Origin: Rahnella sp. AA
GTDB taxonomy: Bacteria; Pseudomonadota; Gammaproteobacteria; Enterobacterales; Enterobacteriaceae
Direction: 5' to 3'
Length of the DNA: 64,000 bases
Assembly: GCF_002834385.1 (NCBI RefSeq)
Contig: NZ_PITQ01000001.1
Location: 558,001-622,000, forward strand
The notes under the pieces are model-generated. The model was not told where the DNA came from. It made no database searches and was given only the letters and a program-made list of their open reading frames with translations. Made by a program: the position numbers and the translations under genes. This document shows, piece by piece, positions 41,518 to 50,786 of the stretch; position 1 is the first letter of the stretch, and each line of letters opens with the position of its first letter.

Positions 41518-42672
41518 ATGTCACGTGACGTAAGTGTAGGGATTATTGCTGACTGGCTGGTGACATATGCAGGGGCTGAGAAAGTGATTGCGGAATTTAT
41601 CCGGTTATATCCGGAGTCTGACATTTATTCTGTTGTTGACTTTCTTTCAGATGACTCACGAAAATTATTTTATGGCAAAGAGTCCCAAACCTCTTTTATT
41701 CAACGATTACCTTTTGCCAAAACAAAATACCAACAGTATCTGCCTTTAATGCCCCTGGCGATTGAGCAGCTTGATGTGACGAGGCACGATATTATCCTTT
41801 CCAGCAGTCATGCGGTCGCAAAAGGCGTTCTTACCGGTCCTGACCAGTTGCATATCAGCTATGTTCACTCGCCGATCCGTTATGCATGGGATTTTCAGCA
41901 TCAGTATCTGAAGGAGACCGGGCTGAACAAAGGGCTAAAAGGCAAGCTCGCACGCTGGTTTTTACATAAAATCAGGATGTGGGATTACCGGACTGCCAAC
42001 GGCGTTGATCACTTTATTGCAAATTCCCATTTCATTGCCCGCAGAATAAAAAAGGTCTATGGGCGTGATGCCGATGTGATTTATCCCCCTGTTGATGTTG
42101 AACGATTTACTTTGCAGGAAAATAAAGAAGATTTCTATTTTACGGCTTCCCGCATGGTGCCTTATAAGCGGATAGATCTCATCGTTGAGGCGTTCAGCCA
42201 AATGCCAGATAAAAAGCTGGTAGTGATCGGTGATGGGTCCGAAATGGCTAAAATAAAATCGAAGGCGGGTAAAAATATCGAAATACTCGGCTATCAGCCT
42301 GATGATGTGATGCAAGATTACATGCGCCGGACAAAAGCATTTGTTTTTGCGGCAGAAGAAGATTTTGGTATTACGCCGGTAGAAGCTCAGGCCAGCGGGA
42401 CGCCGGTTATTGCGTTTGGTAAAGGAGGCGTTCTTGAAACTATCAGGCCTTACGGTGAGTCTAACCCTACCGGCGTTTTCTTCACTGAACAGACTGTCGC
42501 TTCGTTGTTACAGGCTGTACGCCAGTTTGAAATGGTTAAGGATTCCATCCTGCCGTCTAATTGCCGTGAGAATGCATTAAAATTCTCTGCGCAAAGATTC
42601 CATCAGGAGTTAGATGTGTACATCAAAACGAAGTGGCAAGATTTTAACGAGCATAAAAAAGTTGTTTATTAA
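41518..42672 (+). CDS. GT4-family mannosyltransferase (WbaZ-like)
   Basis: 384 residues. N terminus VGIIADWLVTYAGAEKVIAE, then YVHSPIRYAWDFQHQYL, IANSHFIARRIKKVYGRDAD, YPPVDVERF, FTASRMVPYKRIDLIVEAF and the E-X7-E motif in AAEEDFGITPVEAQASGTPV. This pattern is shared with WbaZ-type GDP-mannose-dependent transferases, which fits its place right behind manC-manB. It would add a mannose to the repeat unit. The exact linkage cannot be read from sequence. Preceded by a 130-bp AT-rich gap. Confidence 0.87.
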   Translation: MSRDVSVGIIADWLVTYAGAEKVIAEFIRLYPESDIYSVVDFLSDDSRKLFYGKESQTSFIQRLPFAKTKYQQYLPLMPLAIEQLDVTRHDIILSSSHAVAKGVLTGPDQLHISYVHSPIRYAWDFQHQYLKETGLNKGLKGKLARWFLHKIRMWDYRTANGVDHFIANSHFIARRIKKVYGRDADVIYPPVDVERFTLQENKEDFYFTASRMVPYKRIDLIVEAFSQMPDKKLVVIGDGSEMAKIKSKAGKNIEILGYQPDDVMQDYMRRTKAFVFAAEEDFGITPVEAQASGTPVIAFGKGGVLETIRPYGESNPTGVFFTEQTVASLLQAVRQFEMVKDSILPSNCRENALKFSAQRFHQELDVYIKTKWQDFNEHKKVVY

Positions 42673-42805
42673 TCTTCATTTAAAAAAATTTATTTAAGGT
42701 TATCTCGTCTTTGCATTTTTAACTCATCTTATACTCAATGACTTTGCAATTATAATCGGGCATTCAGTTTGATGCGGATGTTAAATTGTAATCAAAGGAC
42801 TTTAT

Positions 42806-43888
42806 ATGTCTAAAGTTGCACTCATTACCAACATAACCGGGCAGGATGGGTCGTATCTGACTGAGCTTTTATTAAAAAAAGGCTATAAAGTTCACGGCGT
42901 CAATCTGCATTATACGCAATCTGCGGAATCTGTCGGCGAGGTTCAGCGCCCGCACAATCCTCATTTATCGTTTCATGACTGCCACGGAGAAAATGCGCAA
43001 GGGCTGGATGATTTACTTGCCACTCTCCGGCCCGATGAAATTTATAATCTGGATGTTGCGGAGCCTGTGATTATCGAACCTGCATTTTCGGAACACCCGG
43101 CTCATGGTGCGGGGATCAGCGCATTGAGAATGCTGGAAGCAATCCGTGCACAAGGGCTTGAACACAGTACCCGCTATTATCATGCTTCATCTTCCGAATT
43201 ATGCGGTCTGGTTAAGGGAATGACGATAAACGAAATGGTGACGTTCAATCCTCCGTCATCGGCTGCCGTGGCGCAAATATGCGATTTTTGGGCGGCCGTG
43301 AATTATCGGGAGACTTTCGGTATGTATGCCTGCAATGGCATTCTCTTTAATCATGAATCTCCCCGCCGTAGTGAAAATTTTGTCACCCGTAAAATTACCC
43401 GTGGTTTAGCGAATATTACGCAGGGGCTCGAAGGGTGTCTCTATCTTGGCAATCTGAATGCCCTGCGCGACTGGGGGCATGCCAGGGATTACGTCAAAAC
43501 GCAGTGGCTGATGCTGCAACAGGCTAAACCCGAGGATTTTGTCATTGCGACGGGCGTGCAATATACGGTGCGTCAGTTTGTCACTTTCGCCGCGCTGGCG
43601 TTAGGGATAAAGTTGCGGTTTGTCGGTAAAGGGCTGGAAGAAAAAGGTGTGATTGCCGCCATCATCAGCCCGGTTGCTGCCGCGCTGAAAGTCGGAGATG
43701 TGGTTGTGGCGATTGATCCTCGTTTCATCCGCCCTGAAGAAATCAGCCAGGTTTCAGCGAACCCAACCAAAGCCCGTCGGCAGCTGGGCTGGGTGCCGGA
43801 AACGTCATTGCGGGATTTAGTCATCGAGATGGTGCAGGCGGATCTTACCACCGCCAAAGAGGCTGCCCGGCTGAAATTGTATGGATGA
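42806..43888 (+). CDS. GDP-mannose 4,6-dehydratase homologue with lost catalytic residues
   Basis: 360 residues, plainly derived from Gmd: ITNITGQDGSYLTELLLKKG, YACNGILFNHESPRRSENF, CLYLGNLNALRDWGHARDYV and DFVIATGVQYTVRQF are close to the E. coli enzyme. But the SDR catalytic Tyr-X3-Lys segment, SPYAVAK in Gmd, reads SSAAVAQ: Tyr to Ala and Lys to Gln. The first Gly of the nucleotide motif G-X2-G-X2-G is Asn, and the region after strand 2 is shortened. The frame is open, with RBS and a terminator behind it, so it is expressed but cannot be a normal dehydratase. No fcl or other GDP-fucose/rhamnose gene is adjacent. It may be a pseudoenzyme or decaying gene. Confidence 0.85.
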   Translation: MSKVALITNITGQDGSYLTELLLKKGYKVHGVNLHYTQSAESVGEVQRPHNPHLSFHDCHGENAQGLDDLLATLRPDEIYNLDVAEPVIIEPAFSEHPAHGAGISALRMLEAIRAQGLEHSTRYYHASSSELCGLVKGMTINEMVTFNPPSSAAVAQICDFWAAVNYRETFGMYACNGILFNHESPRRSENFVTRKITRGLANITQGLEGCLYLGNLNALRDWGHARDYVKTQWLMLQQAKPEDFVIATGVQYTVRQFVTFAALALGIKLRFVGKGLEEKGVIAAIISPVAAALKVGDVVVAIDPRFIRPEEISQVSANPTKARRQLGWVPETSLRDLVIEMVQADLTTAKEAARLKLYG

Positions 43889-43922
43889 CGTCTTTTGATC
43901 CCACCGAATCACCGGATATAAG

Positions 43923-43959
43923 AAGCCGAAGAATGCACACACATTCTTCGGCTTTTTTT
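43923..43959 (+). terminator. Terminator at the end of the EPS locus
   Basis: AAGCCGAAGAATG / CATTCTTCGGCTT, 13-bp perfect stem with 6-nt loop, then TTTTT. It ends the rightward EPS transcripts and faces the leftward PTS gene. Confidence 0.92.
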
Positions 43960-43985
43960 ATCTCAATTTTTAGTGCAACGGGAGG

Positions 43986-45368
43986 TCAGACGGTCGGAGA
44001 CAGCTCTGTTTGAACCGCGGGTTTTAACGCCGCATACATAATTCCTGTCATGGCAGTCCCGGCAATAATTGCCAGCAGGTACATCAGCACATGCCCCACC
44101 GCATGCGGGATAGCCAGAACAAATAATCCGCCATGCGGGGCCATCAGCGTGCAACCAAAGAACATGGATAATCCACCGGCCAGCGCGCCCCCGGCCATCG
44201 TTGAAGGGATCACCCGCATGGGATCGCGTGCCGCAAACGGGATTGCTCCTTCAGAAATAAAGCACAACCCGAGGACAAAAGAAGCCTTACCCGCCTCGCG
44301 CTCCTGCTGTGAAAATTTCGATTTTGCTATCCAGGTGGCGACGCCCATACCCAGTGCGGGCACCATCCCTGCGGCCATGATGGCTGCCATTGGCTGGTAG
44401 GATTGTGAGGCCAGCAGCCCGACGCCAAATGTATACGCCGCTTTATTTACCGGTCCACCCAGGTCAAAACACTGCATCGCCCCCAGAAGGATCCCCAGTA
44501 ATACCGCGTTGGCTGTCGTCATGCCCGCCAGGAAATTAGTCAGCCCCGTCATGACCGCGGCCACCGGGCCGCCAACGACATATATCATAACCAGCCCGGT
44601 GACCAGAGACGCCAGCAGCGGGATCACCAGCACCGGTTTTAATGCCTCCATCGACTGAGGCAGAGTGATGGCCCGGGCAATATATCGGGCAACGTAGCCT
44701 GCGAGAAAACCGGCCACTATGCCTCCTAAAAAACCGGCTCCGCTGGTTGTGGCCAACATCCCTCCAATCAGGCCGGGTGCAAGACCGGGGCGGTCAGCAA
44801 TCGAAAAGGCAATAAAACCGGCTAATACGGGCACCATCAGGGCAAATGCCGCTTTGCCACCGATTTGCATCAAAGCCGCCGCCAGAGTGCCTGGCTCTTT
44901 AAATGCCTGAATGCCAAAAACAAATGACAGCGCGATGCACAGCCCGCCTGCGACAACCAGGGGGAGCATATGGGATACTCCCGTCATCAGATGCTTATAA
45001 ACGCCGGGTAATTCTGATCTGGCTGATGCCCCGGAATGAGAACCTGCGGCCTCAAAAAGTGTGGCAGATTCAAACGCGCGGGCAATCTCCTGAGCCGGTT
45101 TTTTTAACGCCGCACCGGTGCTGGTCCGGTAAACCTTCTTTCCATGAAAACGGGATAAATCCAGCTCAATATCCGCCGCAATGATGACCACATCAGCGTC
45201 CTGTATTTCCGCTTCCGTGAGTGCATTTTTGGCTCCAACGGAGCCCCGTGTTTCGACTTTGATCCAGTCGCCTTGTTGAGTTGCTGCGATCTGGAGGGCT
45301 TCAGCAGCCATAAAAGTATGCGCCACACCGGTAGGACAAGCAGTGACGGCAATAATACGTTTGCTCAT
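43986..45368 (-). CDS. PTS fructose-family EIIBC permease
   Basis: 460 residues from ATG 45368 (MSKRIIAVTACPTGVAHTFM); the frame extends 81 codons further upstream but that part is low-complexity and lacks an RBS. EIIB domain with phospho-Cys in ACPTGVAHT (about 1-105), linker, then EIIC with about nine helices and motifs HMLPLVVAGG, FDLGGPVNKAAYTFG, FISEGAIPFAARDP and APHGG. It imports and phosphorylates a fructose-like sugar or polyol. No EIIA or HPr-like domain is attached or adjacent, so EIIA must come from elsewhere. Lies about 100 bp downstream of the shikimate-dehydrogenase-like gene, likely the same operon. Confidence 0.9.
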   Translation of the reverse strand: MSKRIIAVTACPTGVAHTFMAAEALQIAATQQGDWIKVETRGSVGAKNALTEAEIQDADVVIIAADIELDLSRFHGKKVYRTSTGAALKKPAQEIARAFESATLFEAAGSHSGASARSELPGVYKHLMTGVSHMLPLVVAGGLCIALSFVFGIQAFKEPGTLAAALMQIGGKAAFALMVPVLAGFIAFSIADRPGLAPGLIGGMLATTSGAGFLGGIVAGFLAGYVARYIARAITLPQSMEALKPVLVIPLLASLVTGLVMIYVVGGPVAAVMTGLTNFLAGMTTANAVLLGILLGAMQCFDLGGPVNKAAYTFGVGLLASQSYQPMAAIMAAGMVPALGMGVATWIAKSKFSQQEREAGKASFVLGLCFISEGAIPFAARDPMRVIPSTMAGGALAGGLSMFFGCTLMAPHGGLFVLAIPHAVGHVLMYLLAIIAGTAMTGIMYAALKPAVQTELSPTV

Positions 45369-45471
45369 AGGGTACGCCTTATATTTTAATAAAGTTTGTG
45401 GGTAAGGCTGGTTTTTATTTTTCTGAATAAGATGTTTTATCTTTTTTATGGGTCTTAATTTATCTCCGTTT

Positions 45472-46290
45472 TTATTGTCTGGAATACGCTGCCGCCTTTT
45501 TAAAGAGTTCTTCTGAAGGTCTGGCACCGGTATAAAGAGCAAACTGTTCAACAGCCTGAATAGCAAAAACCTCAGAGCCGGTGATGACTTTTTTATTTTT
45601 TTCTCTGGCATAGCAAATCAGCGGTGTTTGTTCCGGCAGGGCAACAACATCGAAGATGACTTTGGCAATATCAACTTCCTGTGGCGTAAACGATAATTTA
45701 TCGGCGTCTTCGCCGCCCGCCATGCCGATAGGGGTTGCATTAATTAATAACTCAGGCTGTAAGCCTTCCATGTCCGGACGCCATTCATAACCGCAGAACT
45801 CCGCCAGATTGCGCCCGCTGAGTTCATCTATCGCGATAATATAGCCTCGTTTAAAACCGGCATCTTTTAGCGCACACGCCACCGCTTTTGCCATGCCGCC
45901 GCTGCCACGTAAAGCGAAGCTCAGCTCAGGTGAGACCTGATATTGTTTTAGCAAAGTCGCGATGGCGATATAATCAGTATTATAAGCTTTCAGATGTCCG
46001 CCGGTATTAACAATAGTATTGACTGAATTAATTGCCTTTGCCGACGCATCCAGTTCATCAACCAGTGCAATACATTCTTGTTTAAAAGGCATTGAAATTG
46101 CACAACCCCGGATCCCTAATGCCCTGACCCCCTGAATGGCCGCGGATAAATCCGTGGTGGTAAAGGCTTTATAAAGAAAGTCCAGATCCAGGGCGTCGTA
46201 AAGGTAATTATGAAAACGGGTGCCAAAATTACTTGGCCGTGCCGCAAGTGACATACAGATTGTGGTGTCTTTATTAAGATGTTGTGTCAT
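45472..46290 (-). CDS. Shikimate-dehydrogenase-like oxidoreductase (SDH-L type)
   Basis: 272 residues of the AroE/YdiB superfamily. The catalytic Lys is in ISMPFKQECI, the Asn/Asp pair in NTDYIAI (NTDY, where housekeeping AroE has NTDG), and the cofactor loop is RGSGGMAKAV. NTDY and the short length point to the SDH-L branch (for example Haemophilus HI0607), whose natural substrate is unclear and whose activity on shikimate is low. Its pairing with a PTS EIIBC and an SgrR-type regulator suggests a role in use of a polyol- or cyclitol-like compound; this is inference. Divergent from the regulator gene, 182 bp apart. Confidence 0.85.
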   Translation of the reverse strand: MTQHLNKDTTICMSLAARPSNFGTRFHNYLYDALDLDFLYKAFTTTDLSAAIQGVRALGIRGCAISMPFKQECIALVDELDASAKAINSVNTIVNTGGHLKAYNTDYIAIATLLKQYQVSPELSFALRGSGGMAKAVACALKDAGFKRGYIIAIDELSGRNLAEFCGYEWRPDMEGLQPELLINATPIGMAGGEDADKLSFTPQEVDIAKVIFDVVALPEQTPLICYAREKNKKVITGSEVFAIQAVEQFALYTGARPSEELFKKAAAYSRQ

Positions 46291-46472
46291 GGCTTTATCC
46301 GGAAATAATAATGTTATCCAATAGCGACATTCACCGGTCGGGTGGGGAAATATCGCTGCAGTGATGCTCCGTTATCTGCTTTCAGCGCGTTAGATCTTGC
46401 CGTCCCCAAAATAATGGACTAAAAAGATGAGATTAAAAACTGCTGAGTTTTTTCTCTGAAGGTTCCTCTTTT

Positions 46473-48245
46473 ATGAACGGGCGACGACTCGAACAACATT
46501 ACCGGCGGCTGCTGGCGCTCTATCCGCAGCGGGATGCCATCACAACTTTGCAGGTGCTTGCCGACGCGCTTTGTTGCAGCAAGCGCCATATGCGGGCAAT
46601 GCTGGTGAAGATGCAGGAAGCAGGGTGGCTGGAATGGCACGCCAGCCCGGGGCGTGGCCATAAGGCCCGGCTTATTTTGCTGAGCAATGAGCACCAGCTG
46701 CTACTGGGAAAAGCGGAACATTTGCTGGATATCGGTGATTTAAGCGGTGCCGCCAGCTTGCTGGGTAATGAAAAAAATCTGGTCGCATCCTTGTTGCGTG
46801 CCAGGCTGGGCTACAACGTGCGTGATGATTATCAGTCGTTGCGGGTTCCTTATTACCGCACGATGCTTAATCTCTATCCCGGCACTCCGCTGCGCCGCTC
46901 AGAGCTTCACCTGGTCAGGCAGCTGTTTAATGGCCTGACCCGCATCAGTGAAGAAAGCGGAAATGTTGAAAAAGATCTGGCGCACTACTGGCATAACATT
47001 GACCCCCTTCACTGGCGCTTTTACCTGCGCCCCGGAGTGCAGTTTCACGACGGACGGGGACTGACCAGCCAGGATGTTGTGGTCTCATTAATGCGCAGTG
47101 CGCGTCTGCCGCTGTTTTCGCATATCAGGCAGGTGACTGAGCAAGGGACGCTGAGCGTTCTGATTGAACTGACTCAGCCTGATGAGCTTTTACCCCAGTT
47201 ACTGACGGATGCTGCCGCGATGATCCTGCCTGCCGACCATGGTTCGCGGGTTGATTTCTCCTCGCATCCGGTGGGAACCGGGCCTTACCGGGTATGTGAT
47301 AACGATGAGTGGCATTTGCGGATGTGCGCATTTGATAACTACTTCGGTTTCAGAGGATTGCTTGACGAAGTGGAAGTGATTATCTGGCCCGATCTGGCAC
47401 CTGATCATCACGATTTACGCAAACCTGATCTCCCTGTTCCCTCTGCGTGGTTAAGCTCCAGCCTCAGCGATATCGATTATGCCTCCGGGCTGGCGGCAAG
47501 CCTGAGTGGCAAACCTTCAGATTTTTCACAAGAGATGTTCCTTGAACAAGGCGGCTATTTTTTGCTGTGTGACGCCCGTTCACCCCGCTGGCAGACGATT
47601 GAATGCCGGCGATGGATCCGCGAAAAACTGAATCCATATTTGCTGGTACAGCATTTTATCGAGCCTGTCCGGCCATTTTGGGTTCCCGCAATCAGCCTGT
47701 TGCCGGGCTGGTTCCATAGCCTGGAAAGCGGAGATGTTGTACATCCGTTCAGCCATGAAGCGCCCGGGAACCTTCCGGCAGTGCTCCGGCTGGCTTACCA
47801 CCGCCAACATCCTGAATATCCGATGCTCGTCGAACAAATGCAAAAAATCCTCGGAGGGGAAGGGGTTCACCTGGAGATTGTGCAACTCGACTATGAACAG
47901 TGGGCCAAAGGGGAGGGCGAGGCCGATCTCTGGCTGGGCACGGTTAATTTCCCGGTGCCTGAGGCGTGGAATGTCGGCGCATGGCTGTCAGGAATGCCGC
48001 TGTTGCAGCATTCTATTTCCGGCGGTAATCCGGACATTTTCAACGCATGGCAAAAACAGTGGCGTGAAGGCTCCCTCAGCGCGAATCAGCTAACACAAAA
48101 CGTTATCGGGCAAGGGTGGTTACAACCGTTATTTCATCACTGGATGCGCCTCAAAGGGCCGGAGCAGGCGCAGGGTATCCATCTGAACAATCTGGGATGG
48201 TTTGATTTTAAAAGCACCTGGATGGAACCCGGACCCGGGCAGTAA
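46473..48245 (+). CDS. SgrR-family transcriptional regulator
   Basis: 590 residues. N-terminal winged-helix domain (about 1-110, RLEQHYRRLLALYPQRD and LADALCCSKRHMRAMLVKMQ) followed by a solute-binding-protein-like domain of SBP_bac_5 type (PYYRTMLNLYPGTPLRRSEL, WRFYLRPGVQFHDGRGLTSQD, HPVGTGPYRV). E. coli SgrR senses glucose-phosphate stress; this is a paralogue or relative, and no SgrS-like RNA is visible beside it. It is divergent from the aroE-like/PTS operon and probably regulates it in response to a sugar phosphate. The ATG has weak RBS support (GGTTCC). Confidence 0.85.
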   Translation: MNGRRLEQHYRRLLALYPQRDAITTLQVLADALCCSKRHMRAMLVKMQEAGWLEWHASPGRGHKARLILLSNEHQLLLGKAEHLLDIGDLSGAASLLGNEKNLVASLLRARLGYNVRDDYQSLRVPYYRTMLNLYPGTPLRRSELHLVRQLFNGLTRISEESGNVEKDLAHYWHNIDPLHWRFYLRPGVQFHDGRGLTSQDVVVSLMRSARLPLFSHIRQVTEQGTLSVLIELTQPDELLPQLLTDAAAMILPADHGSRVDFSSHPVGTGPYRVCDNDEWHLRMCAFDNYFGFRGLLDEVEVIIWPDLAPDHHDLRKPDLPVPSAWLSSSLSDIDYASGLAASLSGKPSDFSQEMFLEQGGYFLLCDARSPRWQTIECRRWIREKLNPYLLVQHFIEPVRPFWVPAISLLPGWFHSLESGDVVHPFSHEAPGNLPAVLRLAYHRQHPEYPMLVEQMQKILGGEGVHLEIVQLDYEQWAKGEGEADLWLGTVNFPVPEAWNVGAWLSGMPLLQHSISGGNPDIFNAWQKQWREGSLSANQLTQNVIGQGWLQPLFHHWMRLKGPEQAQGIHLNNLGWFDFKSTWMEPGPGQ

Positions 48246-48620
48246 TACGCGACCTGATATGGCGAAAGGTATTTTGAATCTGGCCGGATGGCCGTTGTGT
48301 ATGCTGATGCTGCCATACCCGTTTTTCCTCAATACATTCATCTTCCTTATCGAGTTTGCACTGTGCCTGTAAAAAAGGCCTTTGCGAGCTTGTCTTTGAA
48401 AGCTCAGATTGCCCGTTACGTGACGCCCCGCTAACCCAATCCTGCACGGCGATGCCGGATCAGCGCGTAAAACTGACTCCGGTAATTCAGTGCGGCTATT
48501 TGCCGGGAAATATTAATTTCTGAAGAGTAAGAATGAGCAGGTTTTCTTGAGTAGTTGAGATTACTTGAAACTAAAGTTATATGGATTTTAACGTAAATTA
48601 TTGAATTAGATCAGTTTAAT
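48246..48620. other. Gene-free stretch after the SgrR-type gene
   Basis: About 375 bp between the regulator and the FliA promoter of the next chemoreceptor. No credible ORF, clear terminator or RNA gene is seen on either strand; the minus-strand frames here lack an RBS and resemble no family. Confidence 0.4.
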
Positions 48621-48647
48621 TAACGTTTGTCCAAAGTTTGCCGATAT
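48621..48647 (+). promoter_or_regulatory. Predicted sigma-28 (FliA) promoter
   Basis: TAACGTTT-N11-GCCGATAT matches the consensus TAAAGTTT-N11-GCCGATAA at 14 of 16 positions with ideal spacing, 61 bp before the chemoreceptor ATG. Confidence 0.85.
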
Positions 48648-48707
48648 TCTCATTTCACCATCTGCCTCATTTTTTATATGAGTACTTCTTACAATTCAGG
48701 AGAAAAA

Positions 48708-50360
48708 ATGAACATAACCCAGCGTCTTTTGCTGACGTTCACACTGTTATCTGCGGCACTCATTGCTTTGGGCATTGCTGCCATCTTGCTCATTTCGGGT
48801 TTTCAATCCCGCTTTGAGGAGGTACAGGTCAACGCGATCCCTTCCATAAAACATCTCAGCCAGCTCATCGATCAAAGCAACAAACTTTCACTCACGCTTT
48901 ACAAACACCAAAGCCAGACTGACAACAGCAAAATGCCGCCGGTTGAAGCACTCATCCAGCAAAACATCGAGGGAATAAAATCCCAGACGCAGTATTACCT
49001 GGAGCACGATATTTCGAGTAATGAAGACGAGAGGCTGACCCATGTGGCTTCTGATTACATTCGCAAAGTTGAGGACAATCTCCCGGCGTTTCTGGCCGCT
49101 TCCCGCGCGCATGAGGACGATGTGACGCTGGGCCTGATAGAAGGAGATAAGGGCATTGGCGAGGCAATCCGCAAGATGGTTGAGAATTATCAAAAGCAGC
49201 TGACCCTTAACATTAATATCGGAGAAGGCCTGCGGATGACCAACCGTTCTATTTTCCACGAAACAATGTGGGGTGTTGGGGCTGGCGTGACCGTCGCCAT
49301 CTTGTTGCTGGGCATTCTGGGGCTGACCACTATCTTACGGGTGCGTAAAAGCCTTCTGGCTATTGGCGATATCATGAAGAGTGCCAGTGATAATCTTGAT
49401 CTCACCGTCAGTGCTGATGCCAGCCGACATGATGAAGTGGGAAATATGGCTCACGCATTCAACTCTCTCATGCAGCGCGTTTCCGCTGCGCTGTTGTCAG
49501 TGGGGGGCGCTTCTCAGTCGGTCAGCAGTGCTTCCGCGCAAATTGCTGCCGGAAATGAGGATCTTTCCTCGCGAACCGAACAGCAGGCGGCTTCTCTGGA
49601 AGAAACGGCAGCCAGCATGACACAGCTCAGCGAAACCGTACGTCAGACTGCTGATAACACGCGTCAGGCCAGCCAGTTAGCCGGTAACATGAACACCTTG
49701 TCGGAAAAAAGTGCGTCATCATTGCAAAAAATGCTGACGACGATGGGTGATATCCGCAGCAGCTCCCGCAAGGTGACTGAAATTATCACGCTGATTGAGG
49801 GCATTGCTTTCCAGACCAATATTCTGGCGTTAAACGCTGCTGTTGAAGCGGCCCGTGCGGGTGAACATGGTAAAGGTTTTGCCGTCGTCGCCGGCGAGGT
49901 CAGAAATCTTTCGCAACGTTCCACCAGCGCGGCACGGGAAATCAAAGAACTGCTTGATGTTTCCTACACCCTTATAGAAGCAGGTGCCGTTCAGGCAGGG
50001 GATGTCGGGGATAATATGACGGGTATGGGAAATGCCATCAGACAGGTCACTGATTTGGTGAACGAGATCGCCGCAGCCGCTATGGAGCAAAGCCAGGGGA
50101 TCTCACAGGTCCATCAGGCCGTAAACCAGATGGATGACGTCACTCAGCAAAACGCCTCCCTGGTTGAAGAAGCGTCTGCAGCCTCCCGTTCATTACAGGA
50201 GCAGGCGGACAGTCTTGCAAGGCTTGTCGCAGAATTCAGGGTCAGGGAAGCAGGTCAGGGCTCGCATGCCTCTGCCCGTCAGGCTCAGCCTTCACTTGCG
50301 GGACTTGGGCAAAAAACGCGACAACCCGTAACGGATACTCCTGACTGGCAAAGCTTCTGA
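48708..50360 (+). CDS. Methyl-accepting chemotaxis protein with four-helix-bundle sensor
   Basis: 550 residues from ATG 48708 (RBS CAGGAGAA; the frame start at 48627 lies inside the untranslated leader). TM1 at about 8-30, helical periplasmic sensor (4HB_MCP-like, about 31-185), TM2 at about 188-212, HAMP, and signalling domain with [22 protein letters not shown]. The C terminus DWQSF is an xWxxF pentapeptide comparable to NWETF of Tar/Tsr, which tethers CheR and CheB, so this is likely a high-abundance receptor. The ligand is unknown. A FliA promoter precedes it and a small gene follows after 48 bp. Confidence 0.93.
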   Translation: MNITQRLLLTFTLLSAALIALGIAAILLISGFQSRFEEVQVNAIPSIKHLSQLIDQSNKLSLTLYKHQSQTDNSKMPPVEALIQQNIEGIKSQTQYYLEHDISSNEDERLTHVASDYIRKVEDNLPAFLAASRAHEDDVTLGLIEGDKGIGEAIRKMVENYQKQLTLNINIGEGLRMTNRSIFHETMWGVGAGVTVAILLLGILGLTTILRVRKSLLAIGDIMKSASDNLDLTVSADASRHDEVGNMAHAFNSLMQRVSAALLSVGGASQSVSSASAQIAAGNEDLSSRTEQQAASLEETAASMTQLSETVRQTADNTRQASQLAGNMNTLSEKSASSLQKMLTTMGDIRSSSRKVTEIITLIEGIAFQTNILALNAAVEAARAGEHGKGFAVVAGEVRNLSQRSTSAAREIKELLDVSYTLIEAGAVQAGDVGDNMTGMGNAIRQVTDLVNEIAAAAMEQSQGISQVHQAVNQMDDVTQQNASLVEEASAASRSLQEQADSLARLVAEFRVREAGQGSHASARQAQPSLAGLGQKTRQPVTDTPDWQSF

Positions 50361-50408
50361 CAGAATTTACTGGCAGAAGTAAAACAGTCTGAAACAGGGA
50401 GAATCTCG

Positions 50409-50729
50409 ATGGAAATGGCTCAGCAACCGTCAGAACATCTTGTCAAACATGAAGTCCTGATTGAGACATTTGAACAAATGGTGGCTTTAATGAACCAGCT
50501 CGCCACCGGTGAATATCATTCGATGGAGCTGTATCTCAATAATTGCAGGCATTTTAGTCAAAGCAGCCAGGAGGCCCAAAAAATACTGGCGGATCCGTCT
50601 TTCAGAGAATATCTCATGAGGAATGACGTTGTTCTTTTTTACAGTATCAATAGTGTCAATATGGCATTCGGAATGATGAAAAATCTTCTCGATAATATAA
50701 ACCGGCTGGTTTCTTTCGAAGGGGATTAG
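50409..50729 (+). CDS. Uncharacterised 106-aa helical protein downstream of the chemoreceptor
   Basis: RBS CAGGGAGA lies 10 nt before the ATG, and the gene starts 48 bp after the receptor, so it is probably in the FliA-controlled operon. The product is all-helical with no membrane segment or signal peptide (EHLVKHEVLIETFEQMVALM, NAFGMM-like NMAFGMMKNLLDNINRL). I do not recognise the family. Co-expression suggests an accessory to chemotaxis signalling or receptor-array assembly; this is inference. Confidence 0.75.
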   Translation: MEMAQQPSEHLVKHEVLIETFEQMVALMNQLATGEYHSMELYLNNCRHFSQSSQEAQKILADPSFREYLMRNDVVLFYSINSVNMAFGMMKNLLDNINRLVSFEGD

Positions 50730-50752
50730 AAATACCTGCCCTGTCTGATGAT

Positions 50753-50786
50753 TTACAGGCTCACCTCTGGCCCGGTGAGCCTGTAA
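50753..50786. repeat. 13-bp inverted repeat after the small chemotaxis-linked gene
   Basis: TTACAGGCTCACC / GGTGAGCCTGTAA with an 8-nt loop, 23 bp after the stop. No U-run follows, so it is either a weak terminator or an mRNA-stabilising hairpin. Confidence 0.6.

Noticed and set aside
45369-45611. N-terminal extension of the PTS EIIBC frame by 81 codons
   Set aside because: Lys-rich low-complexity sequence, overlaps the end of the aroE-like gene, no RBS; the family N terminus begins at 45368.
46291-46472. SgrS-like small RNA gene beside the SgrR-type regulator
   Set aside because: No SgrS core, no Hfq-type terminator and no SgrT frame are visible in the divergent interval.
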